DNA of 64,000 nt. Origin: Synechococcus sp. A18-25c (GTDB lineage Bacteria > Cyanobacteriota > Cyanobacteriia > PCC-6307 > Cyanobiaceae). The DNA lies in NCBI RefSeq assembly GCF_014280035.1, contig NZ_CP047957.1, forward strand, positions 558,001 through 622,000, in the 5' to 3' direction. The number at the start of each line of letters is the position of its first letter. Within the stretch, counting starts at the first letter, position 1. The notes beneath the pieces were generated by a model. That model ran no database searches. It was not told where the DNA came from and saw only the letters and a program-made list of their open reading frames with translations. Below are positions 26,938-36,402 of this stretch, one piece after another. The translations under genes and the position numbers were made by a program.

Positions 26938-28224
26938 GTGACGCTCCGAACCCCGGATCCAACGCTTTCAATTCTGTTTGTGTCCAACGGTCCGGGTGAA
27001 TTGAGCACCTGGGTCCGCCCCTTAGCGGAAGCGTTGCACCGCCAACTCCTGTTGCGGCCCCGCGCTCCGCAATCGGCACTGAGCCTCTCTTTGGTGCTGG
27101 TGCCCTGTCCCAATGCCACAGGACAGGAGGCGGATGCAGCAAGTCGCTGGAGCCAGTTCGACCGCATCATTCCGGCACGTCACTTTTGGTCTCTGCTGCT
27201 GCGTCCCCAGCGGTTTGGCAGCTGGCCATCGCAGGGGGTGGTGGTGTTTTTGGGGGGCGATCAGTTCTGGACGGTGTTGCTCTCAGCGCGTCTTGGTTAC
27301 CGCCACATCACCTACGCGGAATGGGTGGCGCGATGGCCCCGTTGGAATGACCGCATCGCGGCCATGGCCCCGTCGGTGCGCGATCAGCTGCCCAGGCGAT
27401 TGCGTTCCCGTTGCGAAGTGGTGGGAGATCTCATGGCCGATCTCTCCAGCCACGCCCGGGCTCAAGACCCTCTGCCTAAGGGGGAATGGGTGGCTCTGTT
27501 GCCGGGATCCAAGCCGGCCAAGCTTTCCGTTGGCGTTCCTTTCCTGGTCGAGACAGCGGACCGTTTGGCGGCCGAGCGTCCTGGGTGCCATTTTCTGCTG
27601 CCGGTCGCTCCCACCACCAGCGTTGAGGAGCTGCTTCGGTATCTGGAGCTTTCCAATCCCATCGCGGCGAGTTATCTGGCCGGTATCCAAACCCTGCTGC
27701 CACCGGGTGATAGCTGGCCGTGGCGGCGTTTACTCACCCGAGCAGGAACACTCATTCATCTGCAAGAAGAACCGCCAGCCCATGGTGTGCTCAGTCAGTG
27801 CGCCCTCGCGCTGACCACCGTGGGTGCAAATACTGCTGAGCTGGGGGCTTTGGGAGTCCCCATGATTGTGCTGGTGCCCACGCAGCATCTGGGGGTGATG
27901 CAGGCCTGGGACGGATGGATGGGGCTGGTGGCGCGGCTCCCGGGGTTGAATCGTGTGATCGGGTGGCTGTTGAGTGCCTGGCGCTTGCGCAATCACGGTC
28001 TTCTGGCCTGGCCCAACATCTCCGCGGGCCGCATGGTGGTGCCTGAACGAGTGGGTCCGATCACGCCTGCTCAGATCGCCATGGAAGCATCGGAGTGGCT
28101 GCAGTCGCCCGAGCGGCTTGAAGGTCAGCGACAGGACCTGAGGGCCTTGCGTGGACAGCCCGGCGCAGTAGCGGCTCTGGCGAAACAGGTTCAGGAGCTG
28201 CTGCCACTGGCGCTTTCCGACTAG
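26938..28224 (+). CDS. Lipid-A-disaccharide synthase-related glycosyltransferase
   Basis: 428 aa from a GTG at 26938; the frame is open back into the tRNA, so a start at 26860 is rejected. The N-terminus (LSILFVSNGPGELSTWVRPL) and the C-terminal sugar-nucleotide region (LTTVGANTAELGALGVPMIV) are those of LpxB-related GT-B proteins common in cyanobacteria. They usually lack a complete lipid A pathway context, so the acceptor is uncertain. It starts 28 nt after the tRNA. Confidence 0.75.
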   Translation: MTLRTPDPTLSILFVSNGPGELSTWVRPLAEALHRQLLLRPRAPQSALSLSLVLVPCPNATGQEADAASRWSQFDRIIPARHFWSLLLRPQRFGSWPSQGVVVFLGGDQFWTVLLSARLGYRHITYAEWVARWPRWNDRIAAMAPSVRDQLPRRLRSRCEVVGDLMADLSSHARAQDPLPKGEWVALLPGSKPAKLSVGVPFLVETADRLAAERPGCHFLLPVAPTTSVEELLRYLELSNPIAASYLAGIQTLLPPGDSWPWRRLLTRAGTLIHLQEEPPAHGVLSQCALALTTVGANTAELGALGVPMIVLVPTQHLGVMQAWDGWMGLVARLPGLNRVIGWLLSAWRLRNHGLLAWPNISAGRMVVPERVGPITPAQIAMEASEWLQSPERLEGQRQDLRALRGQPGAVAALAKQVQELLPLALSD

Positions 28225-28250
28225 CTTTTTTCAAGTGCAGCGCCTTGACC

Positions 28251-28676
28251 ATGACCAGTCCAACTTCCGTCGGTGGCGATCGAATCGAACGCTCTCCGGA
28301 GGAATGGAGGGCGCAGCTCACCCCTGAACAGTTTCAAGTTGCCCGTCAAGGGGGTACTGAGCGTGCCTTCACTGGTGCTTACTGGAATCACAAGGAGGAT
28401 GGGATGTATCACTGCGTCTGCTGTGATGCCCCCTTATTCAGTTCACGCACCAAATTCGAGTCAGGCACCGGTTGGCCCAGTTTCTGGGAGGGTGTCAGCT
28501 CGGGTGCGATCCGCACCAAAGAAGACCGCACCCACGGGATGGTCCGCACCGAGATCCTCTGCGCTCGTTGTGATGGACACCTGGGCCATGTGTTCAAGGA
28601 CAGCCCCACTCCCACAGGGCAGCGCTACTGCGTCAACAGCGCTTCTCTGCAATTCAAAGGGGCAGATGCCGATTGA
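28251..28676 (+). CDS. msrB: Peptide methionine-R-sulfoxide reductase MsrB
   Basis: 141 aa from the ATG at 28251 (TTG at 28245 also possible). Two CxxC zinc motifs (CVCC and CARC), the substrate-binding SGTGWPSFW and GHLGHVF blocks, and the catalytic Cys in RYCVNSASL are all present. Reduces methionine-R-sulfoxide in proteins during oxidative stress. Confidence 0.95.
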   Translation: MTSPTSVGGDRIERSPEEWRAQLTPEQFQVARQGGTERAFTGAYWNHKEDGMYHCVCCDAPLFSSRTKFESGTGWPSFWEGVSSGAIRTKEDRTHGMVRTEILCARCDGHLGHVFKDSPTPTGQRYCVNSASLQFKGADAD

Positions 28677-28704
28677 TTTGATCTGAATGGGATCTGGTGA
28701 GCAA

Positions 28705-29859
28705 TCACCAGGGATCATCCAACGGTTCATTCGGAGCCTGCTGCTCTTGGGGGGCTCGCTGTGGCGGTTCTGGATCCCGAGGGGCGCGATTGCGGGGCTC
28801 AAAGTCCATGGGCAGCCGCTCTCTTTCCATCGGTTCGACGTCCAGCGGAGCCCCCGGGCGTTCCACGGGTCGCCTGGACGCTGGGCGTGGCCGATCGTCG
28901 TAACGAGGTCTTTCGTCGTAAGCAGCAGGTTGTTCCCAGTCCCTGCGAGGCTCATTCAAGCGGGGTTCGGGATCTCTGTAGGTGCGCTCCTGTTGTTCCA
29001 GGCCACGGCTGCGATAGCGGTCCGGATCCCGGTAGGGCTCCGGGTCGTTCATCGGCATCTCGTCGAGGTAACGCCGCATTGTTTGCTCTTGTTCCCGAGG
29101 CTGCTCGAGTTCGACGTATTCCAACTCCGGTTGCTCGGCTTGGAAGGATTCGGCCTGGGACGCCTCGAGCTGACGGGGTGCTGATTCCGTTGGCTGGCCG
29201 GAGCTCAGCTGGTTCTCGACAGGCACCACGTTGAGCCGATAACGATCCCGTTCCTGCTCGTCCCAGCTGGAGCCCCCAACCCCGAGCTTCTCCAGGAATC
29301 CACTGTTGAGCTGCTTGAGCTTCTCTTCAGCTCCTTCGTAAACAATGATCCGGTCAGCGCCACTGCTGACGATCTCGTCCACGGGAATTTCCCAGGTGCT
29401 CAGGACGCCCTCACCCAGGAGCGGCACCCCCACCGCACCCATCACCAGGGTGGTGAGATCACCGGTTTCGATATCAAAGGAGAAGCCGAGCACCCGGCCA
29501 AGCTGTTGCCCGGATTCAGTGATCACTTGGCAATTGATCACTCGGCTGTAACGGTCCGCCGAAAATCCTTCGCTCAAAGAATCTGCTGAGTCGACCAGGA
29601 TGACGTCGCCGACCTGACGGATGCGATCGAGCGGCATCCAGCGCGGCAGGCCCGGCAAAAAGCGTGTGAGGGGGTTGTCGCGCAGCCCCAGAGCCACCAC
29701 TTCACGCCGGTCGATGTCCACAATCACCTCGCCCACGACGCCGAGGCGACGTCCGCTGTCGCGGGTGATCACCTGTGTGCCCATCAGTTCCGACCTCAGC
29801 CAGAGGCGGTCACTGGGCACGTTGGCCAAAGGATCGTTCGTTGTTGACGACAAGCTCAA
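28705..29859 (-). CDS. PRC-barrel domain protein with disordered C-terminus
   Basis: 384 aa. Two PRC-barrel-like repeats: about residues 20-100 (GTQVITRDSGRRLGVVGEVI) and 105-180 (INCQVITESGQQLGRVLGFS). Residues 200-384 are rich in Arg, Pro, Glu, Asp and Tyr (repeated RDPEPR/YDDRPR types) and probably disordered. PRC barrels occur in photosynthetic reaction centre H subunits and the RNA-processing protein RimM; the role of this cyanobacterial version is unknown. Confidence 0.8.
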   Translation of the reverse strand: MSLSSTTNDPLANVPSDRLWLRSELMGTQVITRDSGRRLGVVGEVIVDIDRREVVALGLRDNPLTRFLPGLPRWMPLDRIRQVGDVILVDSADSLSEGFSADRYSRVINCQVITESGQQLGRVLGFSFDIETGDLTTLVMGAVGVPLLGEGVLSTWEIPVDEIVSSGADRIIVYEGAEEKLKQLNSGFLEKLGVGGSSWDEQERDRYRLNVVPVENQLSSGQPTESAPRQLEASQAESFQAEQPELEYVELEQPREQEQTMRRYLDEMPMNDPEPYRDPDRYRSRGLEQQERTYRDPEPRLNEPRRDWEQPAAYDERPRYDDRPRPASRRPVERPGAPLDVEPMERERLPMDFEPRNRAPRDPEPPQRAPQEQQAPNEPLDDPW

Positions 29860-29919
29860 CCGCAGGCCTCAGCCGGAGTGATTGCGGCCATTTTGACGCA
29901 AGGACTCAAGGAGGGAAGA

Positions 29920-32900
29920 TCAGGCGGCATCCGGAAGGCCCACCACCTGAGTGTGGGCGCCACGTGCCTGGGTGACGCCAATGGTGCGTGTCGAGGCACC
30001 GATCATCGGCCTCCGGTGGCTTACCACCAGAAACTGGGCCTGTTCGGCTTGCCGTGCGATCAAGGCGGCGAGACGCTCCACATTGACCCCATCGAGGAAG
30101 CTGTCGACCTCATCAAGGGCATAAAAGGGAGAGGGGCGGAAGCGTTGCAGAGCAAAGAGAAAACTGAGCGCCGTCAGCGATTTCTCCCCTCCGGACATGG
30201 CCGCTAGCCGCCGAACCGCTTTGCCTTTGGGATGCGCCACCAGTGTTAGTCCTCCCTCCAGGGGATCGTCCGGGTTGTCGAGCTGAAGTTTGCCGTCGCC
30301 GTCGGACAGGCTGGCGAAGATCTCTCTGAAATGGCTGTCCACCGCGGTGAACGCCTCCATGAACGCCTCCTGCCTCAGCGTGGCCACCGTTTCAATGCGC
30401 AGCAGCAGTTCCTCGCGTTCCTGGCTGAGCACATCCAGGCGTTCTCCAAGATCCCCAAGCCGCTGCTCCAGCTCCTGGAGCTCTTCGAGAGCGAGCATGT
30501 TGACCGGTTCCAGGGCTTCCATGCGGCCTTGCAGCTGCTGCAGTTGTTCCTGAAGCTGCTCTAGTCCTGCTTCGCGCAGGTCGTCGCTGATCTCCGGAAG
30601 CGGATTGGGAAGGGTGTTGCGCAGTTCTTCCAGGCGGATGCCACCGCTGCGCAGCTGCTCATCCAGGGCCGCGCGTTCTTCTCGCAGTCGCTCCAGCTCC
30701 CAGCGAGCCTGCTGCAATGCCTGGCGCTGTTGGGCCACTACCGCTTCGGCCTCATCCCGGGCCCGGCGCTCTTCTCCGAAACGCGTCTGCAGTTGCTGCT
30801 GCTGGGCTTCGAGTGACTCGCGACGGATTTTCAGAGCCTGTTGCTGTTCTCTCCAGCGGCCATGGGCGTCGGCGAGGGTCTGCACCGCTTGCTGCAGCGA
30901 CTGTTCCTCCCGTTCGGTGCTCTGTTGCTGATCCGCCAATCTCTGCTGGGAGAGTTGGCGGTCACGTTCCTGCTGAAGTAGGGCATCCCGTTGACGGCGG
31001 GCCGTTTCCAGTCCCGCATCAGCCTGTTCCAGTTCCTGCTGCAGTGCCTGCCAGCGCTCGGCATCACCGTTGGCTTCCACTGCGGACTCCTGCTGGTTGA
31101 GCTGCTCCAGCTCGGTGTGCATTGGGGTCAGGCTGGCCGTTAGTTGCTGCAGCCTTTGTTCATGGGACTGCTGGGCTTGCTGTAGCTCATTCAGCTTGCG
31201 TTGACGCTGTTGCACGCGTTCCAGCAATGGGCCATGGGCGCGCTTGGCGGCCTGACGTTCGGCCTCCAGCGCCGCCTGGCGTTGCTCCAGCTGACGCAGC
31301 GCGGGACGCTGCTGATCCACCGCTTCCACCAGCCGTTGTTCTTCCCGCCTGCAGGCGGCGAGGGTTTCACCCAGTTCCAGCAGTCGCTGGCGCAAGGGGG
31401 CGGCCTCGTCACCATCACTGCTGATGCCGAAGCTCAAGCCGCCGCTGCGTTGGGAGAAGCTGCCACCGGTCATGGCGCCGCTTTTCTCGAGCAATTCACC
31501 TTCTAAGGTCACCGCGCGCGAGCGTCCTAGGAACTGACGCGCGCTACTGAGGTCAGAGAACACCTGGGTGTCTCCAAACACATAAGCGAAGACGTCTGCG
31601 TAGATCGGCTCATAGCGAATGAGATCCACAGCGCGACCCACCAGGCCTCCAGCACCGGTGGCTTCCGGGCGTCGTCCCCGTGCCATGGCGGCACCACCAC
31701 CACCGGGTGCGCGGATCTTGTTCAGCGGCAGAAAGGTCAAGCGTCCGGCCCGTCGACTTTTGAGCAGATCGATGGCGCGTGCGGCGATGCGGTCGTCATC
31801 CACCACCACCTGGCCCATGCGTGCACCGGCGGCCACTTCGAGCGCCAGCCGGTGGCGGTCTTCAACCTCTCCAAGCTGGGCGACCGGACCATGAATGCCC
31901 TCCAGACCGGATTCCAGCAGCAGCCGGAGTGCGCCGGTGCCTCGGCTTTCCTGCAGCGCTTCCCGACGGCTGTCGAGACGGGCGATGTCCCGTTCAAGCC
32001 GCGCTTGCTCCTGTTCCAGCCGAGAGCGGGTGCGTTGCTGAATCGCGACTGACTCCAGTAACTGCTGAAGCTGTTCCTTGCCGTTTTTGATCGATTCGAG
32101 CAAGGTCTGCCACTCCTGCTCGAGCTGTTCGAGAAGTCCCTGAACGCGTTGATCCTCAGCGCCGTCTTGGTCACAATCCTGTTCCAGCTCACGCTGGCGT
32201 TCCTCGTCTTGGCGTCGGCGTTCCTTTAGCTGTTGACGTTCCTCTTGCAGCGGCTGAATGGATCTCAGCAGTTCCTGTCGCCGCCCAGAGCGTTGCTTCT
32301 GTTCCTCCAGCCAGCTCCCGGATCGGCCAGCCACTTCTCCGAGCCGACGCCGAGACAGTTCAACCGCCGCTTCCGCCTCTCTGCAGAGTTGCTCCACCTT
32401 CTCAAGGCCATCGGTATCGGTCTGGAGGTTCAGTGTGTCGCTCTCGGCTTGGAGCTGGCCGCGGCGGGCCTGAAGCTGATGCCGCAGCCCCTGGAGGCGT
32501 TCGCCCTCTTGTTGATGCTGTGCCGCCTGGCGCTCCAGTTCGCGGCTCTGCGGATCCAAGCCAGCCAGTTCCGCCTGCACGCTTAGAAGCTGGTCTTCTC
32601 CCAGTGCCTTAACACTGTTCTGCAGCGTCTGAAGACGCTTCGCTGATTCCTGCAGCGTGAGATCCCGTTGCTCGATCGTGCGCGCATCACGCTCGTCTTG
32701 TTCGCCCAGTTGCTGCTGGCGTTGCTGCAAGCGTTGACGTTCGGCCTGGGCGGCTTCAAAGGCCAGCACAAGCTCCTGGCGCCGTCCAAGTTGCACCTGT
32801 TCCTTGAGCTCCTGGTAAGCGCGTGCCTTGGCGCAATCTTTCTCCAGTCTCTGGCGGGCTGTCAGCAGCTCCTGCTCCACGATCCGACAGCGTTCCTGTC

Positions 32901-33522
32901 GTTCCTGAACCTCATCCAACTTGCGTCGTGTTTGCTCGATGCGGGTGTCGAACAGGGCCACTCCGGCTAGTTCATCAATCAGCCCGCGGCGATCGCGGTT
33001 GCTCATCGACACGATGCGGGTGACGTCCCCCTGCATCACCACGTTGCTGCCTTCCGGATCGATGCGTAGACGCCGCAACTGGGTTTGCAGTTGTTGAAGG
33101 TTGCAGGGGATGCCGTCGGCGCTGTAGCTGCTGCTGTAAGAACCGCCCGGCATCACCCGTAATTTGCGCGTGACCGTCCATTCCCTCTGATCCGCATGGA
33201 TCCAGGGGCCTTCATCCGGGGCCTCCAGGCCCTCTTCGGCTGCATCGGGCTGCCAGTCCGACAGGTCGAAACGCACACTCACGGATGTTTCCGCTGATTT
33301 GCCGGCCTTGAGAACGCCACTGTTGACGAGATCGGGCAAGCGATCTGCGCGCATGCCACGGCTGTTGGCCAGGCCCAGACAGAACAGCACCCCATCCAGG
33401 ATGTTGCTCTTGCCGGAGCCGTTGGGTCCGGTCACTACCGTGAATCCCTCCTCAAGAGGGATCGTCATGGCCCCACCGAAGGACTTGAACTGCGTTAGCC
33501 CAACCTGATTGATATGTACCAA
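29920..33522 (-). CDS. smc: Chromosome segregation protein SMC
   Basis: 1200 aa, TTG start at 33522 (VHINQVGLTQFKSFGGAMTI). Walker A GPNGSGKSNILDG is at about residue 32; long coiled coils flank a hinge at about 510-670 (GIHGPVAQLGEVEDRHRLAL and later VTLEGELLEKSGAMTGGSFS). The C-terminal head has signature AAMSGGEKSLTALSF and Walker B FYALDEVDSFLDG. With ScpA/ScpB (not in window) it organises and separates chromosomes. Confidence 0.95.
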   Translation of the reverse strand: MVHINQVGLTQFKSFGGAMTIPLEEGFTVVTGPNGSGKSNILDGVLFCLGLANSRGMRADRLPDLVNSGVLKAGKSAETSVSVRFDLSDWQPDAAEEGLEAPDEGPWIHADQREWTVTRKLRVMPGGSYSSSYSADGIPCNLQQLQTQLRRLRIDPEGSNVVMQGDVTRIVSMSNRDRRGLIDELAGVALFDTRIEQTRRKLDEVQERQERCRIVEQELLTARQRLEKDCAKARAYQELKEQVQLGRRQELVLAFEAAQAERQRLQQRQQQLGEQDERDARTIEQRDLTLQESAKRLQTLQNSVKALGEDQLLSVQAELAGLDPQSRELERQAAQHQQEGERLQGLRHQLQARRGQLQAESDTLNLQTDTDGLEKVEQLCREAEAAVELSRRRLGEVAGRSGSWLEEQKQRSGRRQELLRSIQPLQEERQQLKERRRQDEERQRELEQDCDQDGAEDQRVQGLLEQLEQEWQTLLESIKNGKEQLQQLLESVAIQQRTRSRLEQEQARLERDIARLDSRREALQESRGTGALRLLLESGLEGIHGPVAQLGEVEDRHRLALEVAAGARMGQVVVDDDRIAARAIDLLKSRRAGRLTFLPLNKIRAPGGGGAAMARGRRPEATGAGGLVGRAVDLIRYEPIYADVFAYVFGDTQVFSDLSSARQFLGRSRAVTLEGELLEKSGAMTGGSFSQRSGGLSFGISSDGDEAAPLRQRLLELGETLAACRREEQRLVEAVDQQRPALRQLEQRQAALEAERQAAKRAHGPLLERVQQRQRKLNELQQAQQSHEQRLQQLTASLTPMHTELEQLNQQESAVEANGDAERWQALQQELEQADAGLETARRQRDALLQQERDRQLSQQRLADQQQSTEREEQSLQQAVQTLADAHGRWREQQQALKIRRESLEAQQQQLQTRFGEERRARDEAEAVVAQQRQALQQARWELERLREERAALDEQLRSGGIRLEELRNTLPNPLPEISDDLREAGLEQLQEQLQQLQGRMEALEPVNMLALEELQELEQRLGDLGERLDVLSQEREELLLRIETVATLRQEAFMEAFTAVDSHFREIFASLSDGDGKLQLDNPDDPLEGGLTLVAHPKGKAVRRLAAMSGGEKSLTALSFLFALQRFRPSPFYALDEVDSFLDGVNVERLAALIARQAEQAQFLVVSHRRPMIGASTRTIGVTQARGAHTQVVGLPDAA

Positions 33523-33572
33523 CAGGGGCCACGGCTGTTAGCTCATCGAAATTAGCGGAGCTTCGGAAAACC

Positions 33573-33983
33573 TCAAGTGCTGTCTTTAGAAAGCGTTTTG
33601 CTGCTTCGCAGACGGCATTGATTCCCCTCCAAATCCAGCACCACCTGCTCGGGCAGACCGATCATTTCCAGACCCGAGAGGAGCACGTGAATCGGCGCTA
33701 AGGGGTCGGGAGGTAGGGGAGCGGCCATCGCGCCGCCCACCACACGGCGAGCCCAACCTCTGCCGCCAGAGACTGCGGCGGCCTGCCGATCGAGCCACAC
33801 CAACCGATGCGGTGGCAAGGCGGTGGCTCTGACTGCCGGGCCATCGAGGCCAGGAATGGCATCCAGTCGCCAGCTGCGGCAGCTGTCACCGTCTTCCAGC
33901 AGCAGATCGAGATGGCAGCCGCGCGGATCGTCCGGAGCACCGAAATGCTCCAGCAGCACGTAGCGCAGCGGATGCGCACCCAT
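33573..33983 (-). CDS. Conserved hypothetical protein upstream of smc
   Basis: 136 aa from an ATG at 33983. Starts HPLRYVLLEHFGAPDDP, followed by HLDLLLEDGDSCRSWRL and a later LPPHRLVWLDRQAA. This resembles short cyanobacterial proteins of unknown function, distantly recalling LigD phosphoesterase-like folds (DFHLDLL-type strand) but without clear catalytic residues. Same strand as smc, 50 nt upstream. Confidence 0.65.
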   Translation of the reverse strand: MGAHPLRYVLLEHFGAPDDPRGCHLDLLLEDGDSCRSWRLDAIPGLDGPAVRATALPPHRLVWLDRQAAAVSGGRGWARRVVGGAMAAPLPPDPLAPIHVLLSGLEMIGLPEQVVLDLEGNQCRLRSSKTLSKDST

Positions 33984-34037
33984 GGGTTTCCTCCGGCTGT
34001 CACCACCCTTACCCTGCGTGAGGATGTCAGCACCGTC

Positions 34038-34478
34038 ATGGATTCAGCACCATCCCCTGCCGACGTGCCTGAGCAGTCGCCCGATCTGGCGCATCGATTC
34101 CGAGATCGTTTCGAGTCGCTGGTGCCTGAGATCCAGCAACGTTGGCCTGAGGTGACGCAACAGGCACTCGAGGCCACGCGCGGAAGCTTTGATGAGGTGG
34201 TGCAGCTGCTTTCGAAGCACAGCGATCGCGCCGGTCATGTGGTCAGCATCCAGCTCGAGGAACTGCTGCATCAGGCTGGGGATCGCACAAAGCATCTGGC
34301 AGACAGCCTGGATCCTTTGGAGGAGCAACTGGAGCGACTTCTGGATGAGCTCAACCAAACGTTGCGGCCCAAGATCGAGAAACCTGTGCGTGAGCGCCCC
34401 TTGCTGGCGTTGGCGGTCGCGGCCGGTGTGGGTGTCTTGGTGGGTGCCATCATCCGCGGCGGTGGGAGGTCCTCATGA
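34038..34478 (+). CDS. Membrane-anchored coiled-coil protein (ElaB/DUF883-like)
   Basis: 146 aa from the ATG at 34038. A long amphipathic helical region (about 15-115) ends in one C-terminal membrane helix with the pattern RPLLALAVAAGVGVLVGAII, like DUF883/YqjD ribosome-associated inner-membrane proteins. The stop overlaps the next ATG (ATGA). Assignment rests on architecture only. Confidence 0.6.
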   Translation: MDSAPSPADVPEQSPDLAHRFRDRFESLVPEIQQRWPEVTQQALEATRGSFDEVVQLLSKHSDRAGHVVSIQLEELLHQAGDRTKHLADSLDPLEEQLERLLDELNQTLRPKIEKPVRERPLLALAVAAGVGVLVGAIIRGGGRSS

Positions 34479-34876
34479 GTGAACTGCCGCGTCAGCAGGA
34501 CTCTCGGCCCCGTGGCCTTGGAGCTGCTGCCAGAGTCACCGCGCTGGCGGGATCCGTCATGGATCTCCATGTGCGCATCGCCCTGCAGGAGGTGGACCGC
34601 GAAAAACGCCGCCTGATCAGTGGTGGCGTCTTCTTGGCAATGGGTGGAACACTCATGCTGCTCGCCCTGGTGACAGCTGAAGCGGCCTTGCTGGTGTGGA
34701 TGCTGGAGGTCGGGGGCTGGTCGTTGCTGCGATCTTTGCTCACGCTGGCTGTGTTGAATCTGGCCGTTGCTGGCGTCAGTTTGCGCATCGGCGGACAGGT
34801 GCTGAAGGGACCCTTCTTGCCGCAGACGTTGGATGGTGTCACCAAGACGATTCGTGCGCTTCTCGGCAAGGTTTGA
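34475..34876 (+). CDS. Holin-X/phage_holin_3_6-like membrane protein
   Basis: 133 aa. N-terminal amphipathic stretch (residues 1-45) then two close transmembrane helices (VFLAMGGTLMLLALVTAEAA and SLLTLAVLNLAVAGVSLRIG) as in the putative superfamily III holin family. Coupled to the upstream coiled-coil protein by a 4-nt overlap; such YqjD-YqjE-like pairs are widespread and not phage-specific. Confidence 0.7.
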   Translation: MSELPRQQDSRPRGLGAAARVTALAGSVMDLHVRIALQEVDREKRRLISGGVFLAMGGTLMLLALVTAEAALLVWMLEVGGWSLLRSLLTLAVLNLAVAGVSLRIGGQVLKGPFLPQTLDGVTKTIRALLGKV

Positions 34877-34882
34877 CCCTGC

Positions 34883-36058
34883 TCAGCGCATGGAGGCTTC
34901 TTGCACGCTCGATGGGGCGCGCAATCCGTAGTGAAGCCATCGGCAGTCAAGACCTCCATTGCTGACAGGGATGCGTTTTGAGGCTTTGAGCCTCAGGGCT
35001 CCTGTGAGCGAGCGGTTTCCGCTCAGCAGCCAGAGCTGCCAACCTGCAGCGTTCTGTTTCGCGTAAGTGCCAAGGTCGCGATAAAGAGCTTCGAGTTGCT
35101 GTTCATCGCCAATGCGATGGCCGTAGGGCGGATTGCAGACCAGAACGCCTGGTAAATCAGGAAGTGTTTGATCCAGAAAGTCGCCTGTGTGGATGTTGAT
35201 GCATGCCTCCAGGCCTGCGGCTCTGACGTTGTCGCGCGCTTGCTCTGCGATTTCAGGGTCTTGTTCAAACCCCACGATGGGAGGAAGGGTTTGTGGCTCG
35301 CGCTGGCGAGTGCGAGCTCGATCGCATTCCCGTCGCCAAAGCTCTTGATCAAAATCGGCCCACCCCTCTAGCGCGAATTGACGTCCGAGCCCTGGGGCCT
35401 GTTGGAGCGCACTGAGCGCTGCTTCGATCAGCAGGATGCCCGAACCGCAACAGGGATCCACCAAGGGTGTTGAACCATTCCACTCGGTGAGTCTGATCAG
35501 GCCTGCTGCCAGGTTTTCCTTGAGTGGAGCCACACCCATGGCGGCCCTGTAGCCACGGCGGTGCAAGCTGCCGCCGCTGCCGTCGAGGCTGAGCACGGCA
35601 TCGCCTCGTCCGAGGTGCACCTGCAAGGAGAGATCGGGATTCTGCAGATCAACGGAGGAACGTTCACCCCAGAGGTCGCGCTGCTGGTCCACCAGGGCGT
35701 TTTTCACCTGCAGAGCTGAGTAGTGGCTGTGGTTCAGTCCTGGCGCTGTGCCGGTGACATCCACCCGGAAGGTCATGGAGGGATGGAGCCAGCGCTCCCA
35801 GTTCATGGCCCGTCGGATGCCGTCATAGAGATCGTCTCTCCCCAGACAGGGAAAGCGGGCCATCTGGCGCAGCAACCTGAACGGCAATCGGGCCTGGAGG
35901 TGCAACCGATAGAGGCAGGCCATGTCGGCCTGGAAGGCGGCTGCACGCCGAAGTGGTCGCACCTCATGAGCCCCAAGGGCCTGAAGCTCTTCGCAGCCAG
36001 CGTCTTCCAACCCCTGGGGAAGCACGGCGACTGCGGAGATCCGGTTTTCACGACCCAA
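34883..36058 (-). CDS. RlmL/RlmK-like class I SAM-dependent RNA methyltransferase
   Basis: 391 aa. An N-terminal THUMP-like/ferredoxin-like region is followed by a Rossmann methyltransferase domain with PLVDPCCGSGILLIEAA and the N6-adenine/N2-guanine motif VLVCNPPYGHRI. Homologues modify 23S rRNA (G2445) or are annotated as putative N6-adenine-specific DNA methylases. Divergent from the tmRNA locus. Confidence 0.85.
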   Translation of the reverse strand: MGRENRISAVAVLPQGLEDAGCEELQALGAHEVRPLRRAAAFQADMACLYRLHLQARLPFRLLRQMARFPCLGRDDLYDGIRRAMNWERWLHPSMTFRVDVTGTAPGLNHSHYSALQVKNALVDQQRDLWGERSSVDLQNPDLSLQVHLGRGDAVLSLDGSGGSLHRRGYRAAMGVAPLKENLAAGLIRLTEWNGSTPLVDPCCGSGILLIEAALSALQQAPGLGRQFALEGWADFDQELWRRECDRARTRQREPQTLPPIVGFEQDPEIAEQARDNVRAAGLEACINIHTGDFLDQTLPDLPGVLVCNPPYGHRIGDEQQLEALYRDLGTYAKQNAAGWQLWLLSGNRSLTGALRLKASKRIPVSNGGLDCRWLHYGLRAPSSVQEASMR

Positions 36059-36098
36059 CGGCAGTGCTCCCGGTCTGCACTGCTGTCAGAATGACAGG

Positions 36099-36166
36099 GT
36101 CCGGTTTTCCGGACTAGGTGATCCACACCAGTGTTTCGGACAGCGGTTCGATTCCGCTCAGCTCCA
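36099..36166 (+). ncRNA. ssrA: Permuted tmRNA, acceptor (3') piece
   Basis: The 3' half of the tRNA-like domain is encoded upstream of the 5' half. T-arm AGCGG-TTCGATT-CCGCT (36142-36158) is followed by acceptor strand CAGCTCC (36159-36165) and discriminator A (36166); CCA is not encoded. CAGCTCC pairs with GGGGCTG at 36180-36186 (one G-U). The 5' boundary is uncertain; a hairpin at 36099-36114 may mark it. The 13-nt segment 36167-36179 (TTTCTTCTTTCTC) would be removed during maturation. Confidence 0.85.
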
Positions 36167-36179
36167 TTTCTTCTTTCTC

Positions 36180-36392
36180 GGGGCTGCAATGGTTTCGACG
36201 GGGCATGAGGAGGGTGACTGAAGCCTGCTCGGTGAGAGCAAACCCGTAACTGCGAACAACATCGTTCGTTTCTCCCGTCAAGCAGCCCCTGTTGCTGCCT
36301 GACCCATTAAGGGAGATGGGGTGAGGTCAGCCTTATCACCCAATTGATCCACGGGGGCTGGAAGGCCCCCACCACCATTCCAGGGCAAGGGA
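36180..36392 (+). ncRNA. ssrA: Permuted tmRNA, coding piece with proteolysis tag
   Basis: Starts GGGGCTGCAATGGTTTCGAC, the conserved 5' end of cyanobacterial tmRNA. The tag frame at 36252-36302 encodes ANNIVRFSRQAAPVAA then TGA, the picocyanobacterial type of tag. Downstream hairpins, including GGGGGC/GCCCCC near 36354-36377, fit remaining pseudoknot elements. The 3' end is approximate. With SmpB it rescues stalled ribosomes and tags the truncated product. Confidence 0.92.
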
Positions 36393-36402
36393 TTTCAGAG
36401 AT

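Noticed and set aside
34475-34876. Holin-like gene as evidence of prophage
   Set aside because: Pairs of DUF883-like and holin-X-like proteins are common chromosomal genes; no other phage gene is nearby.
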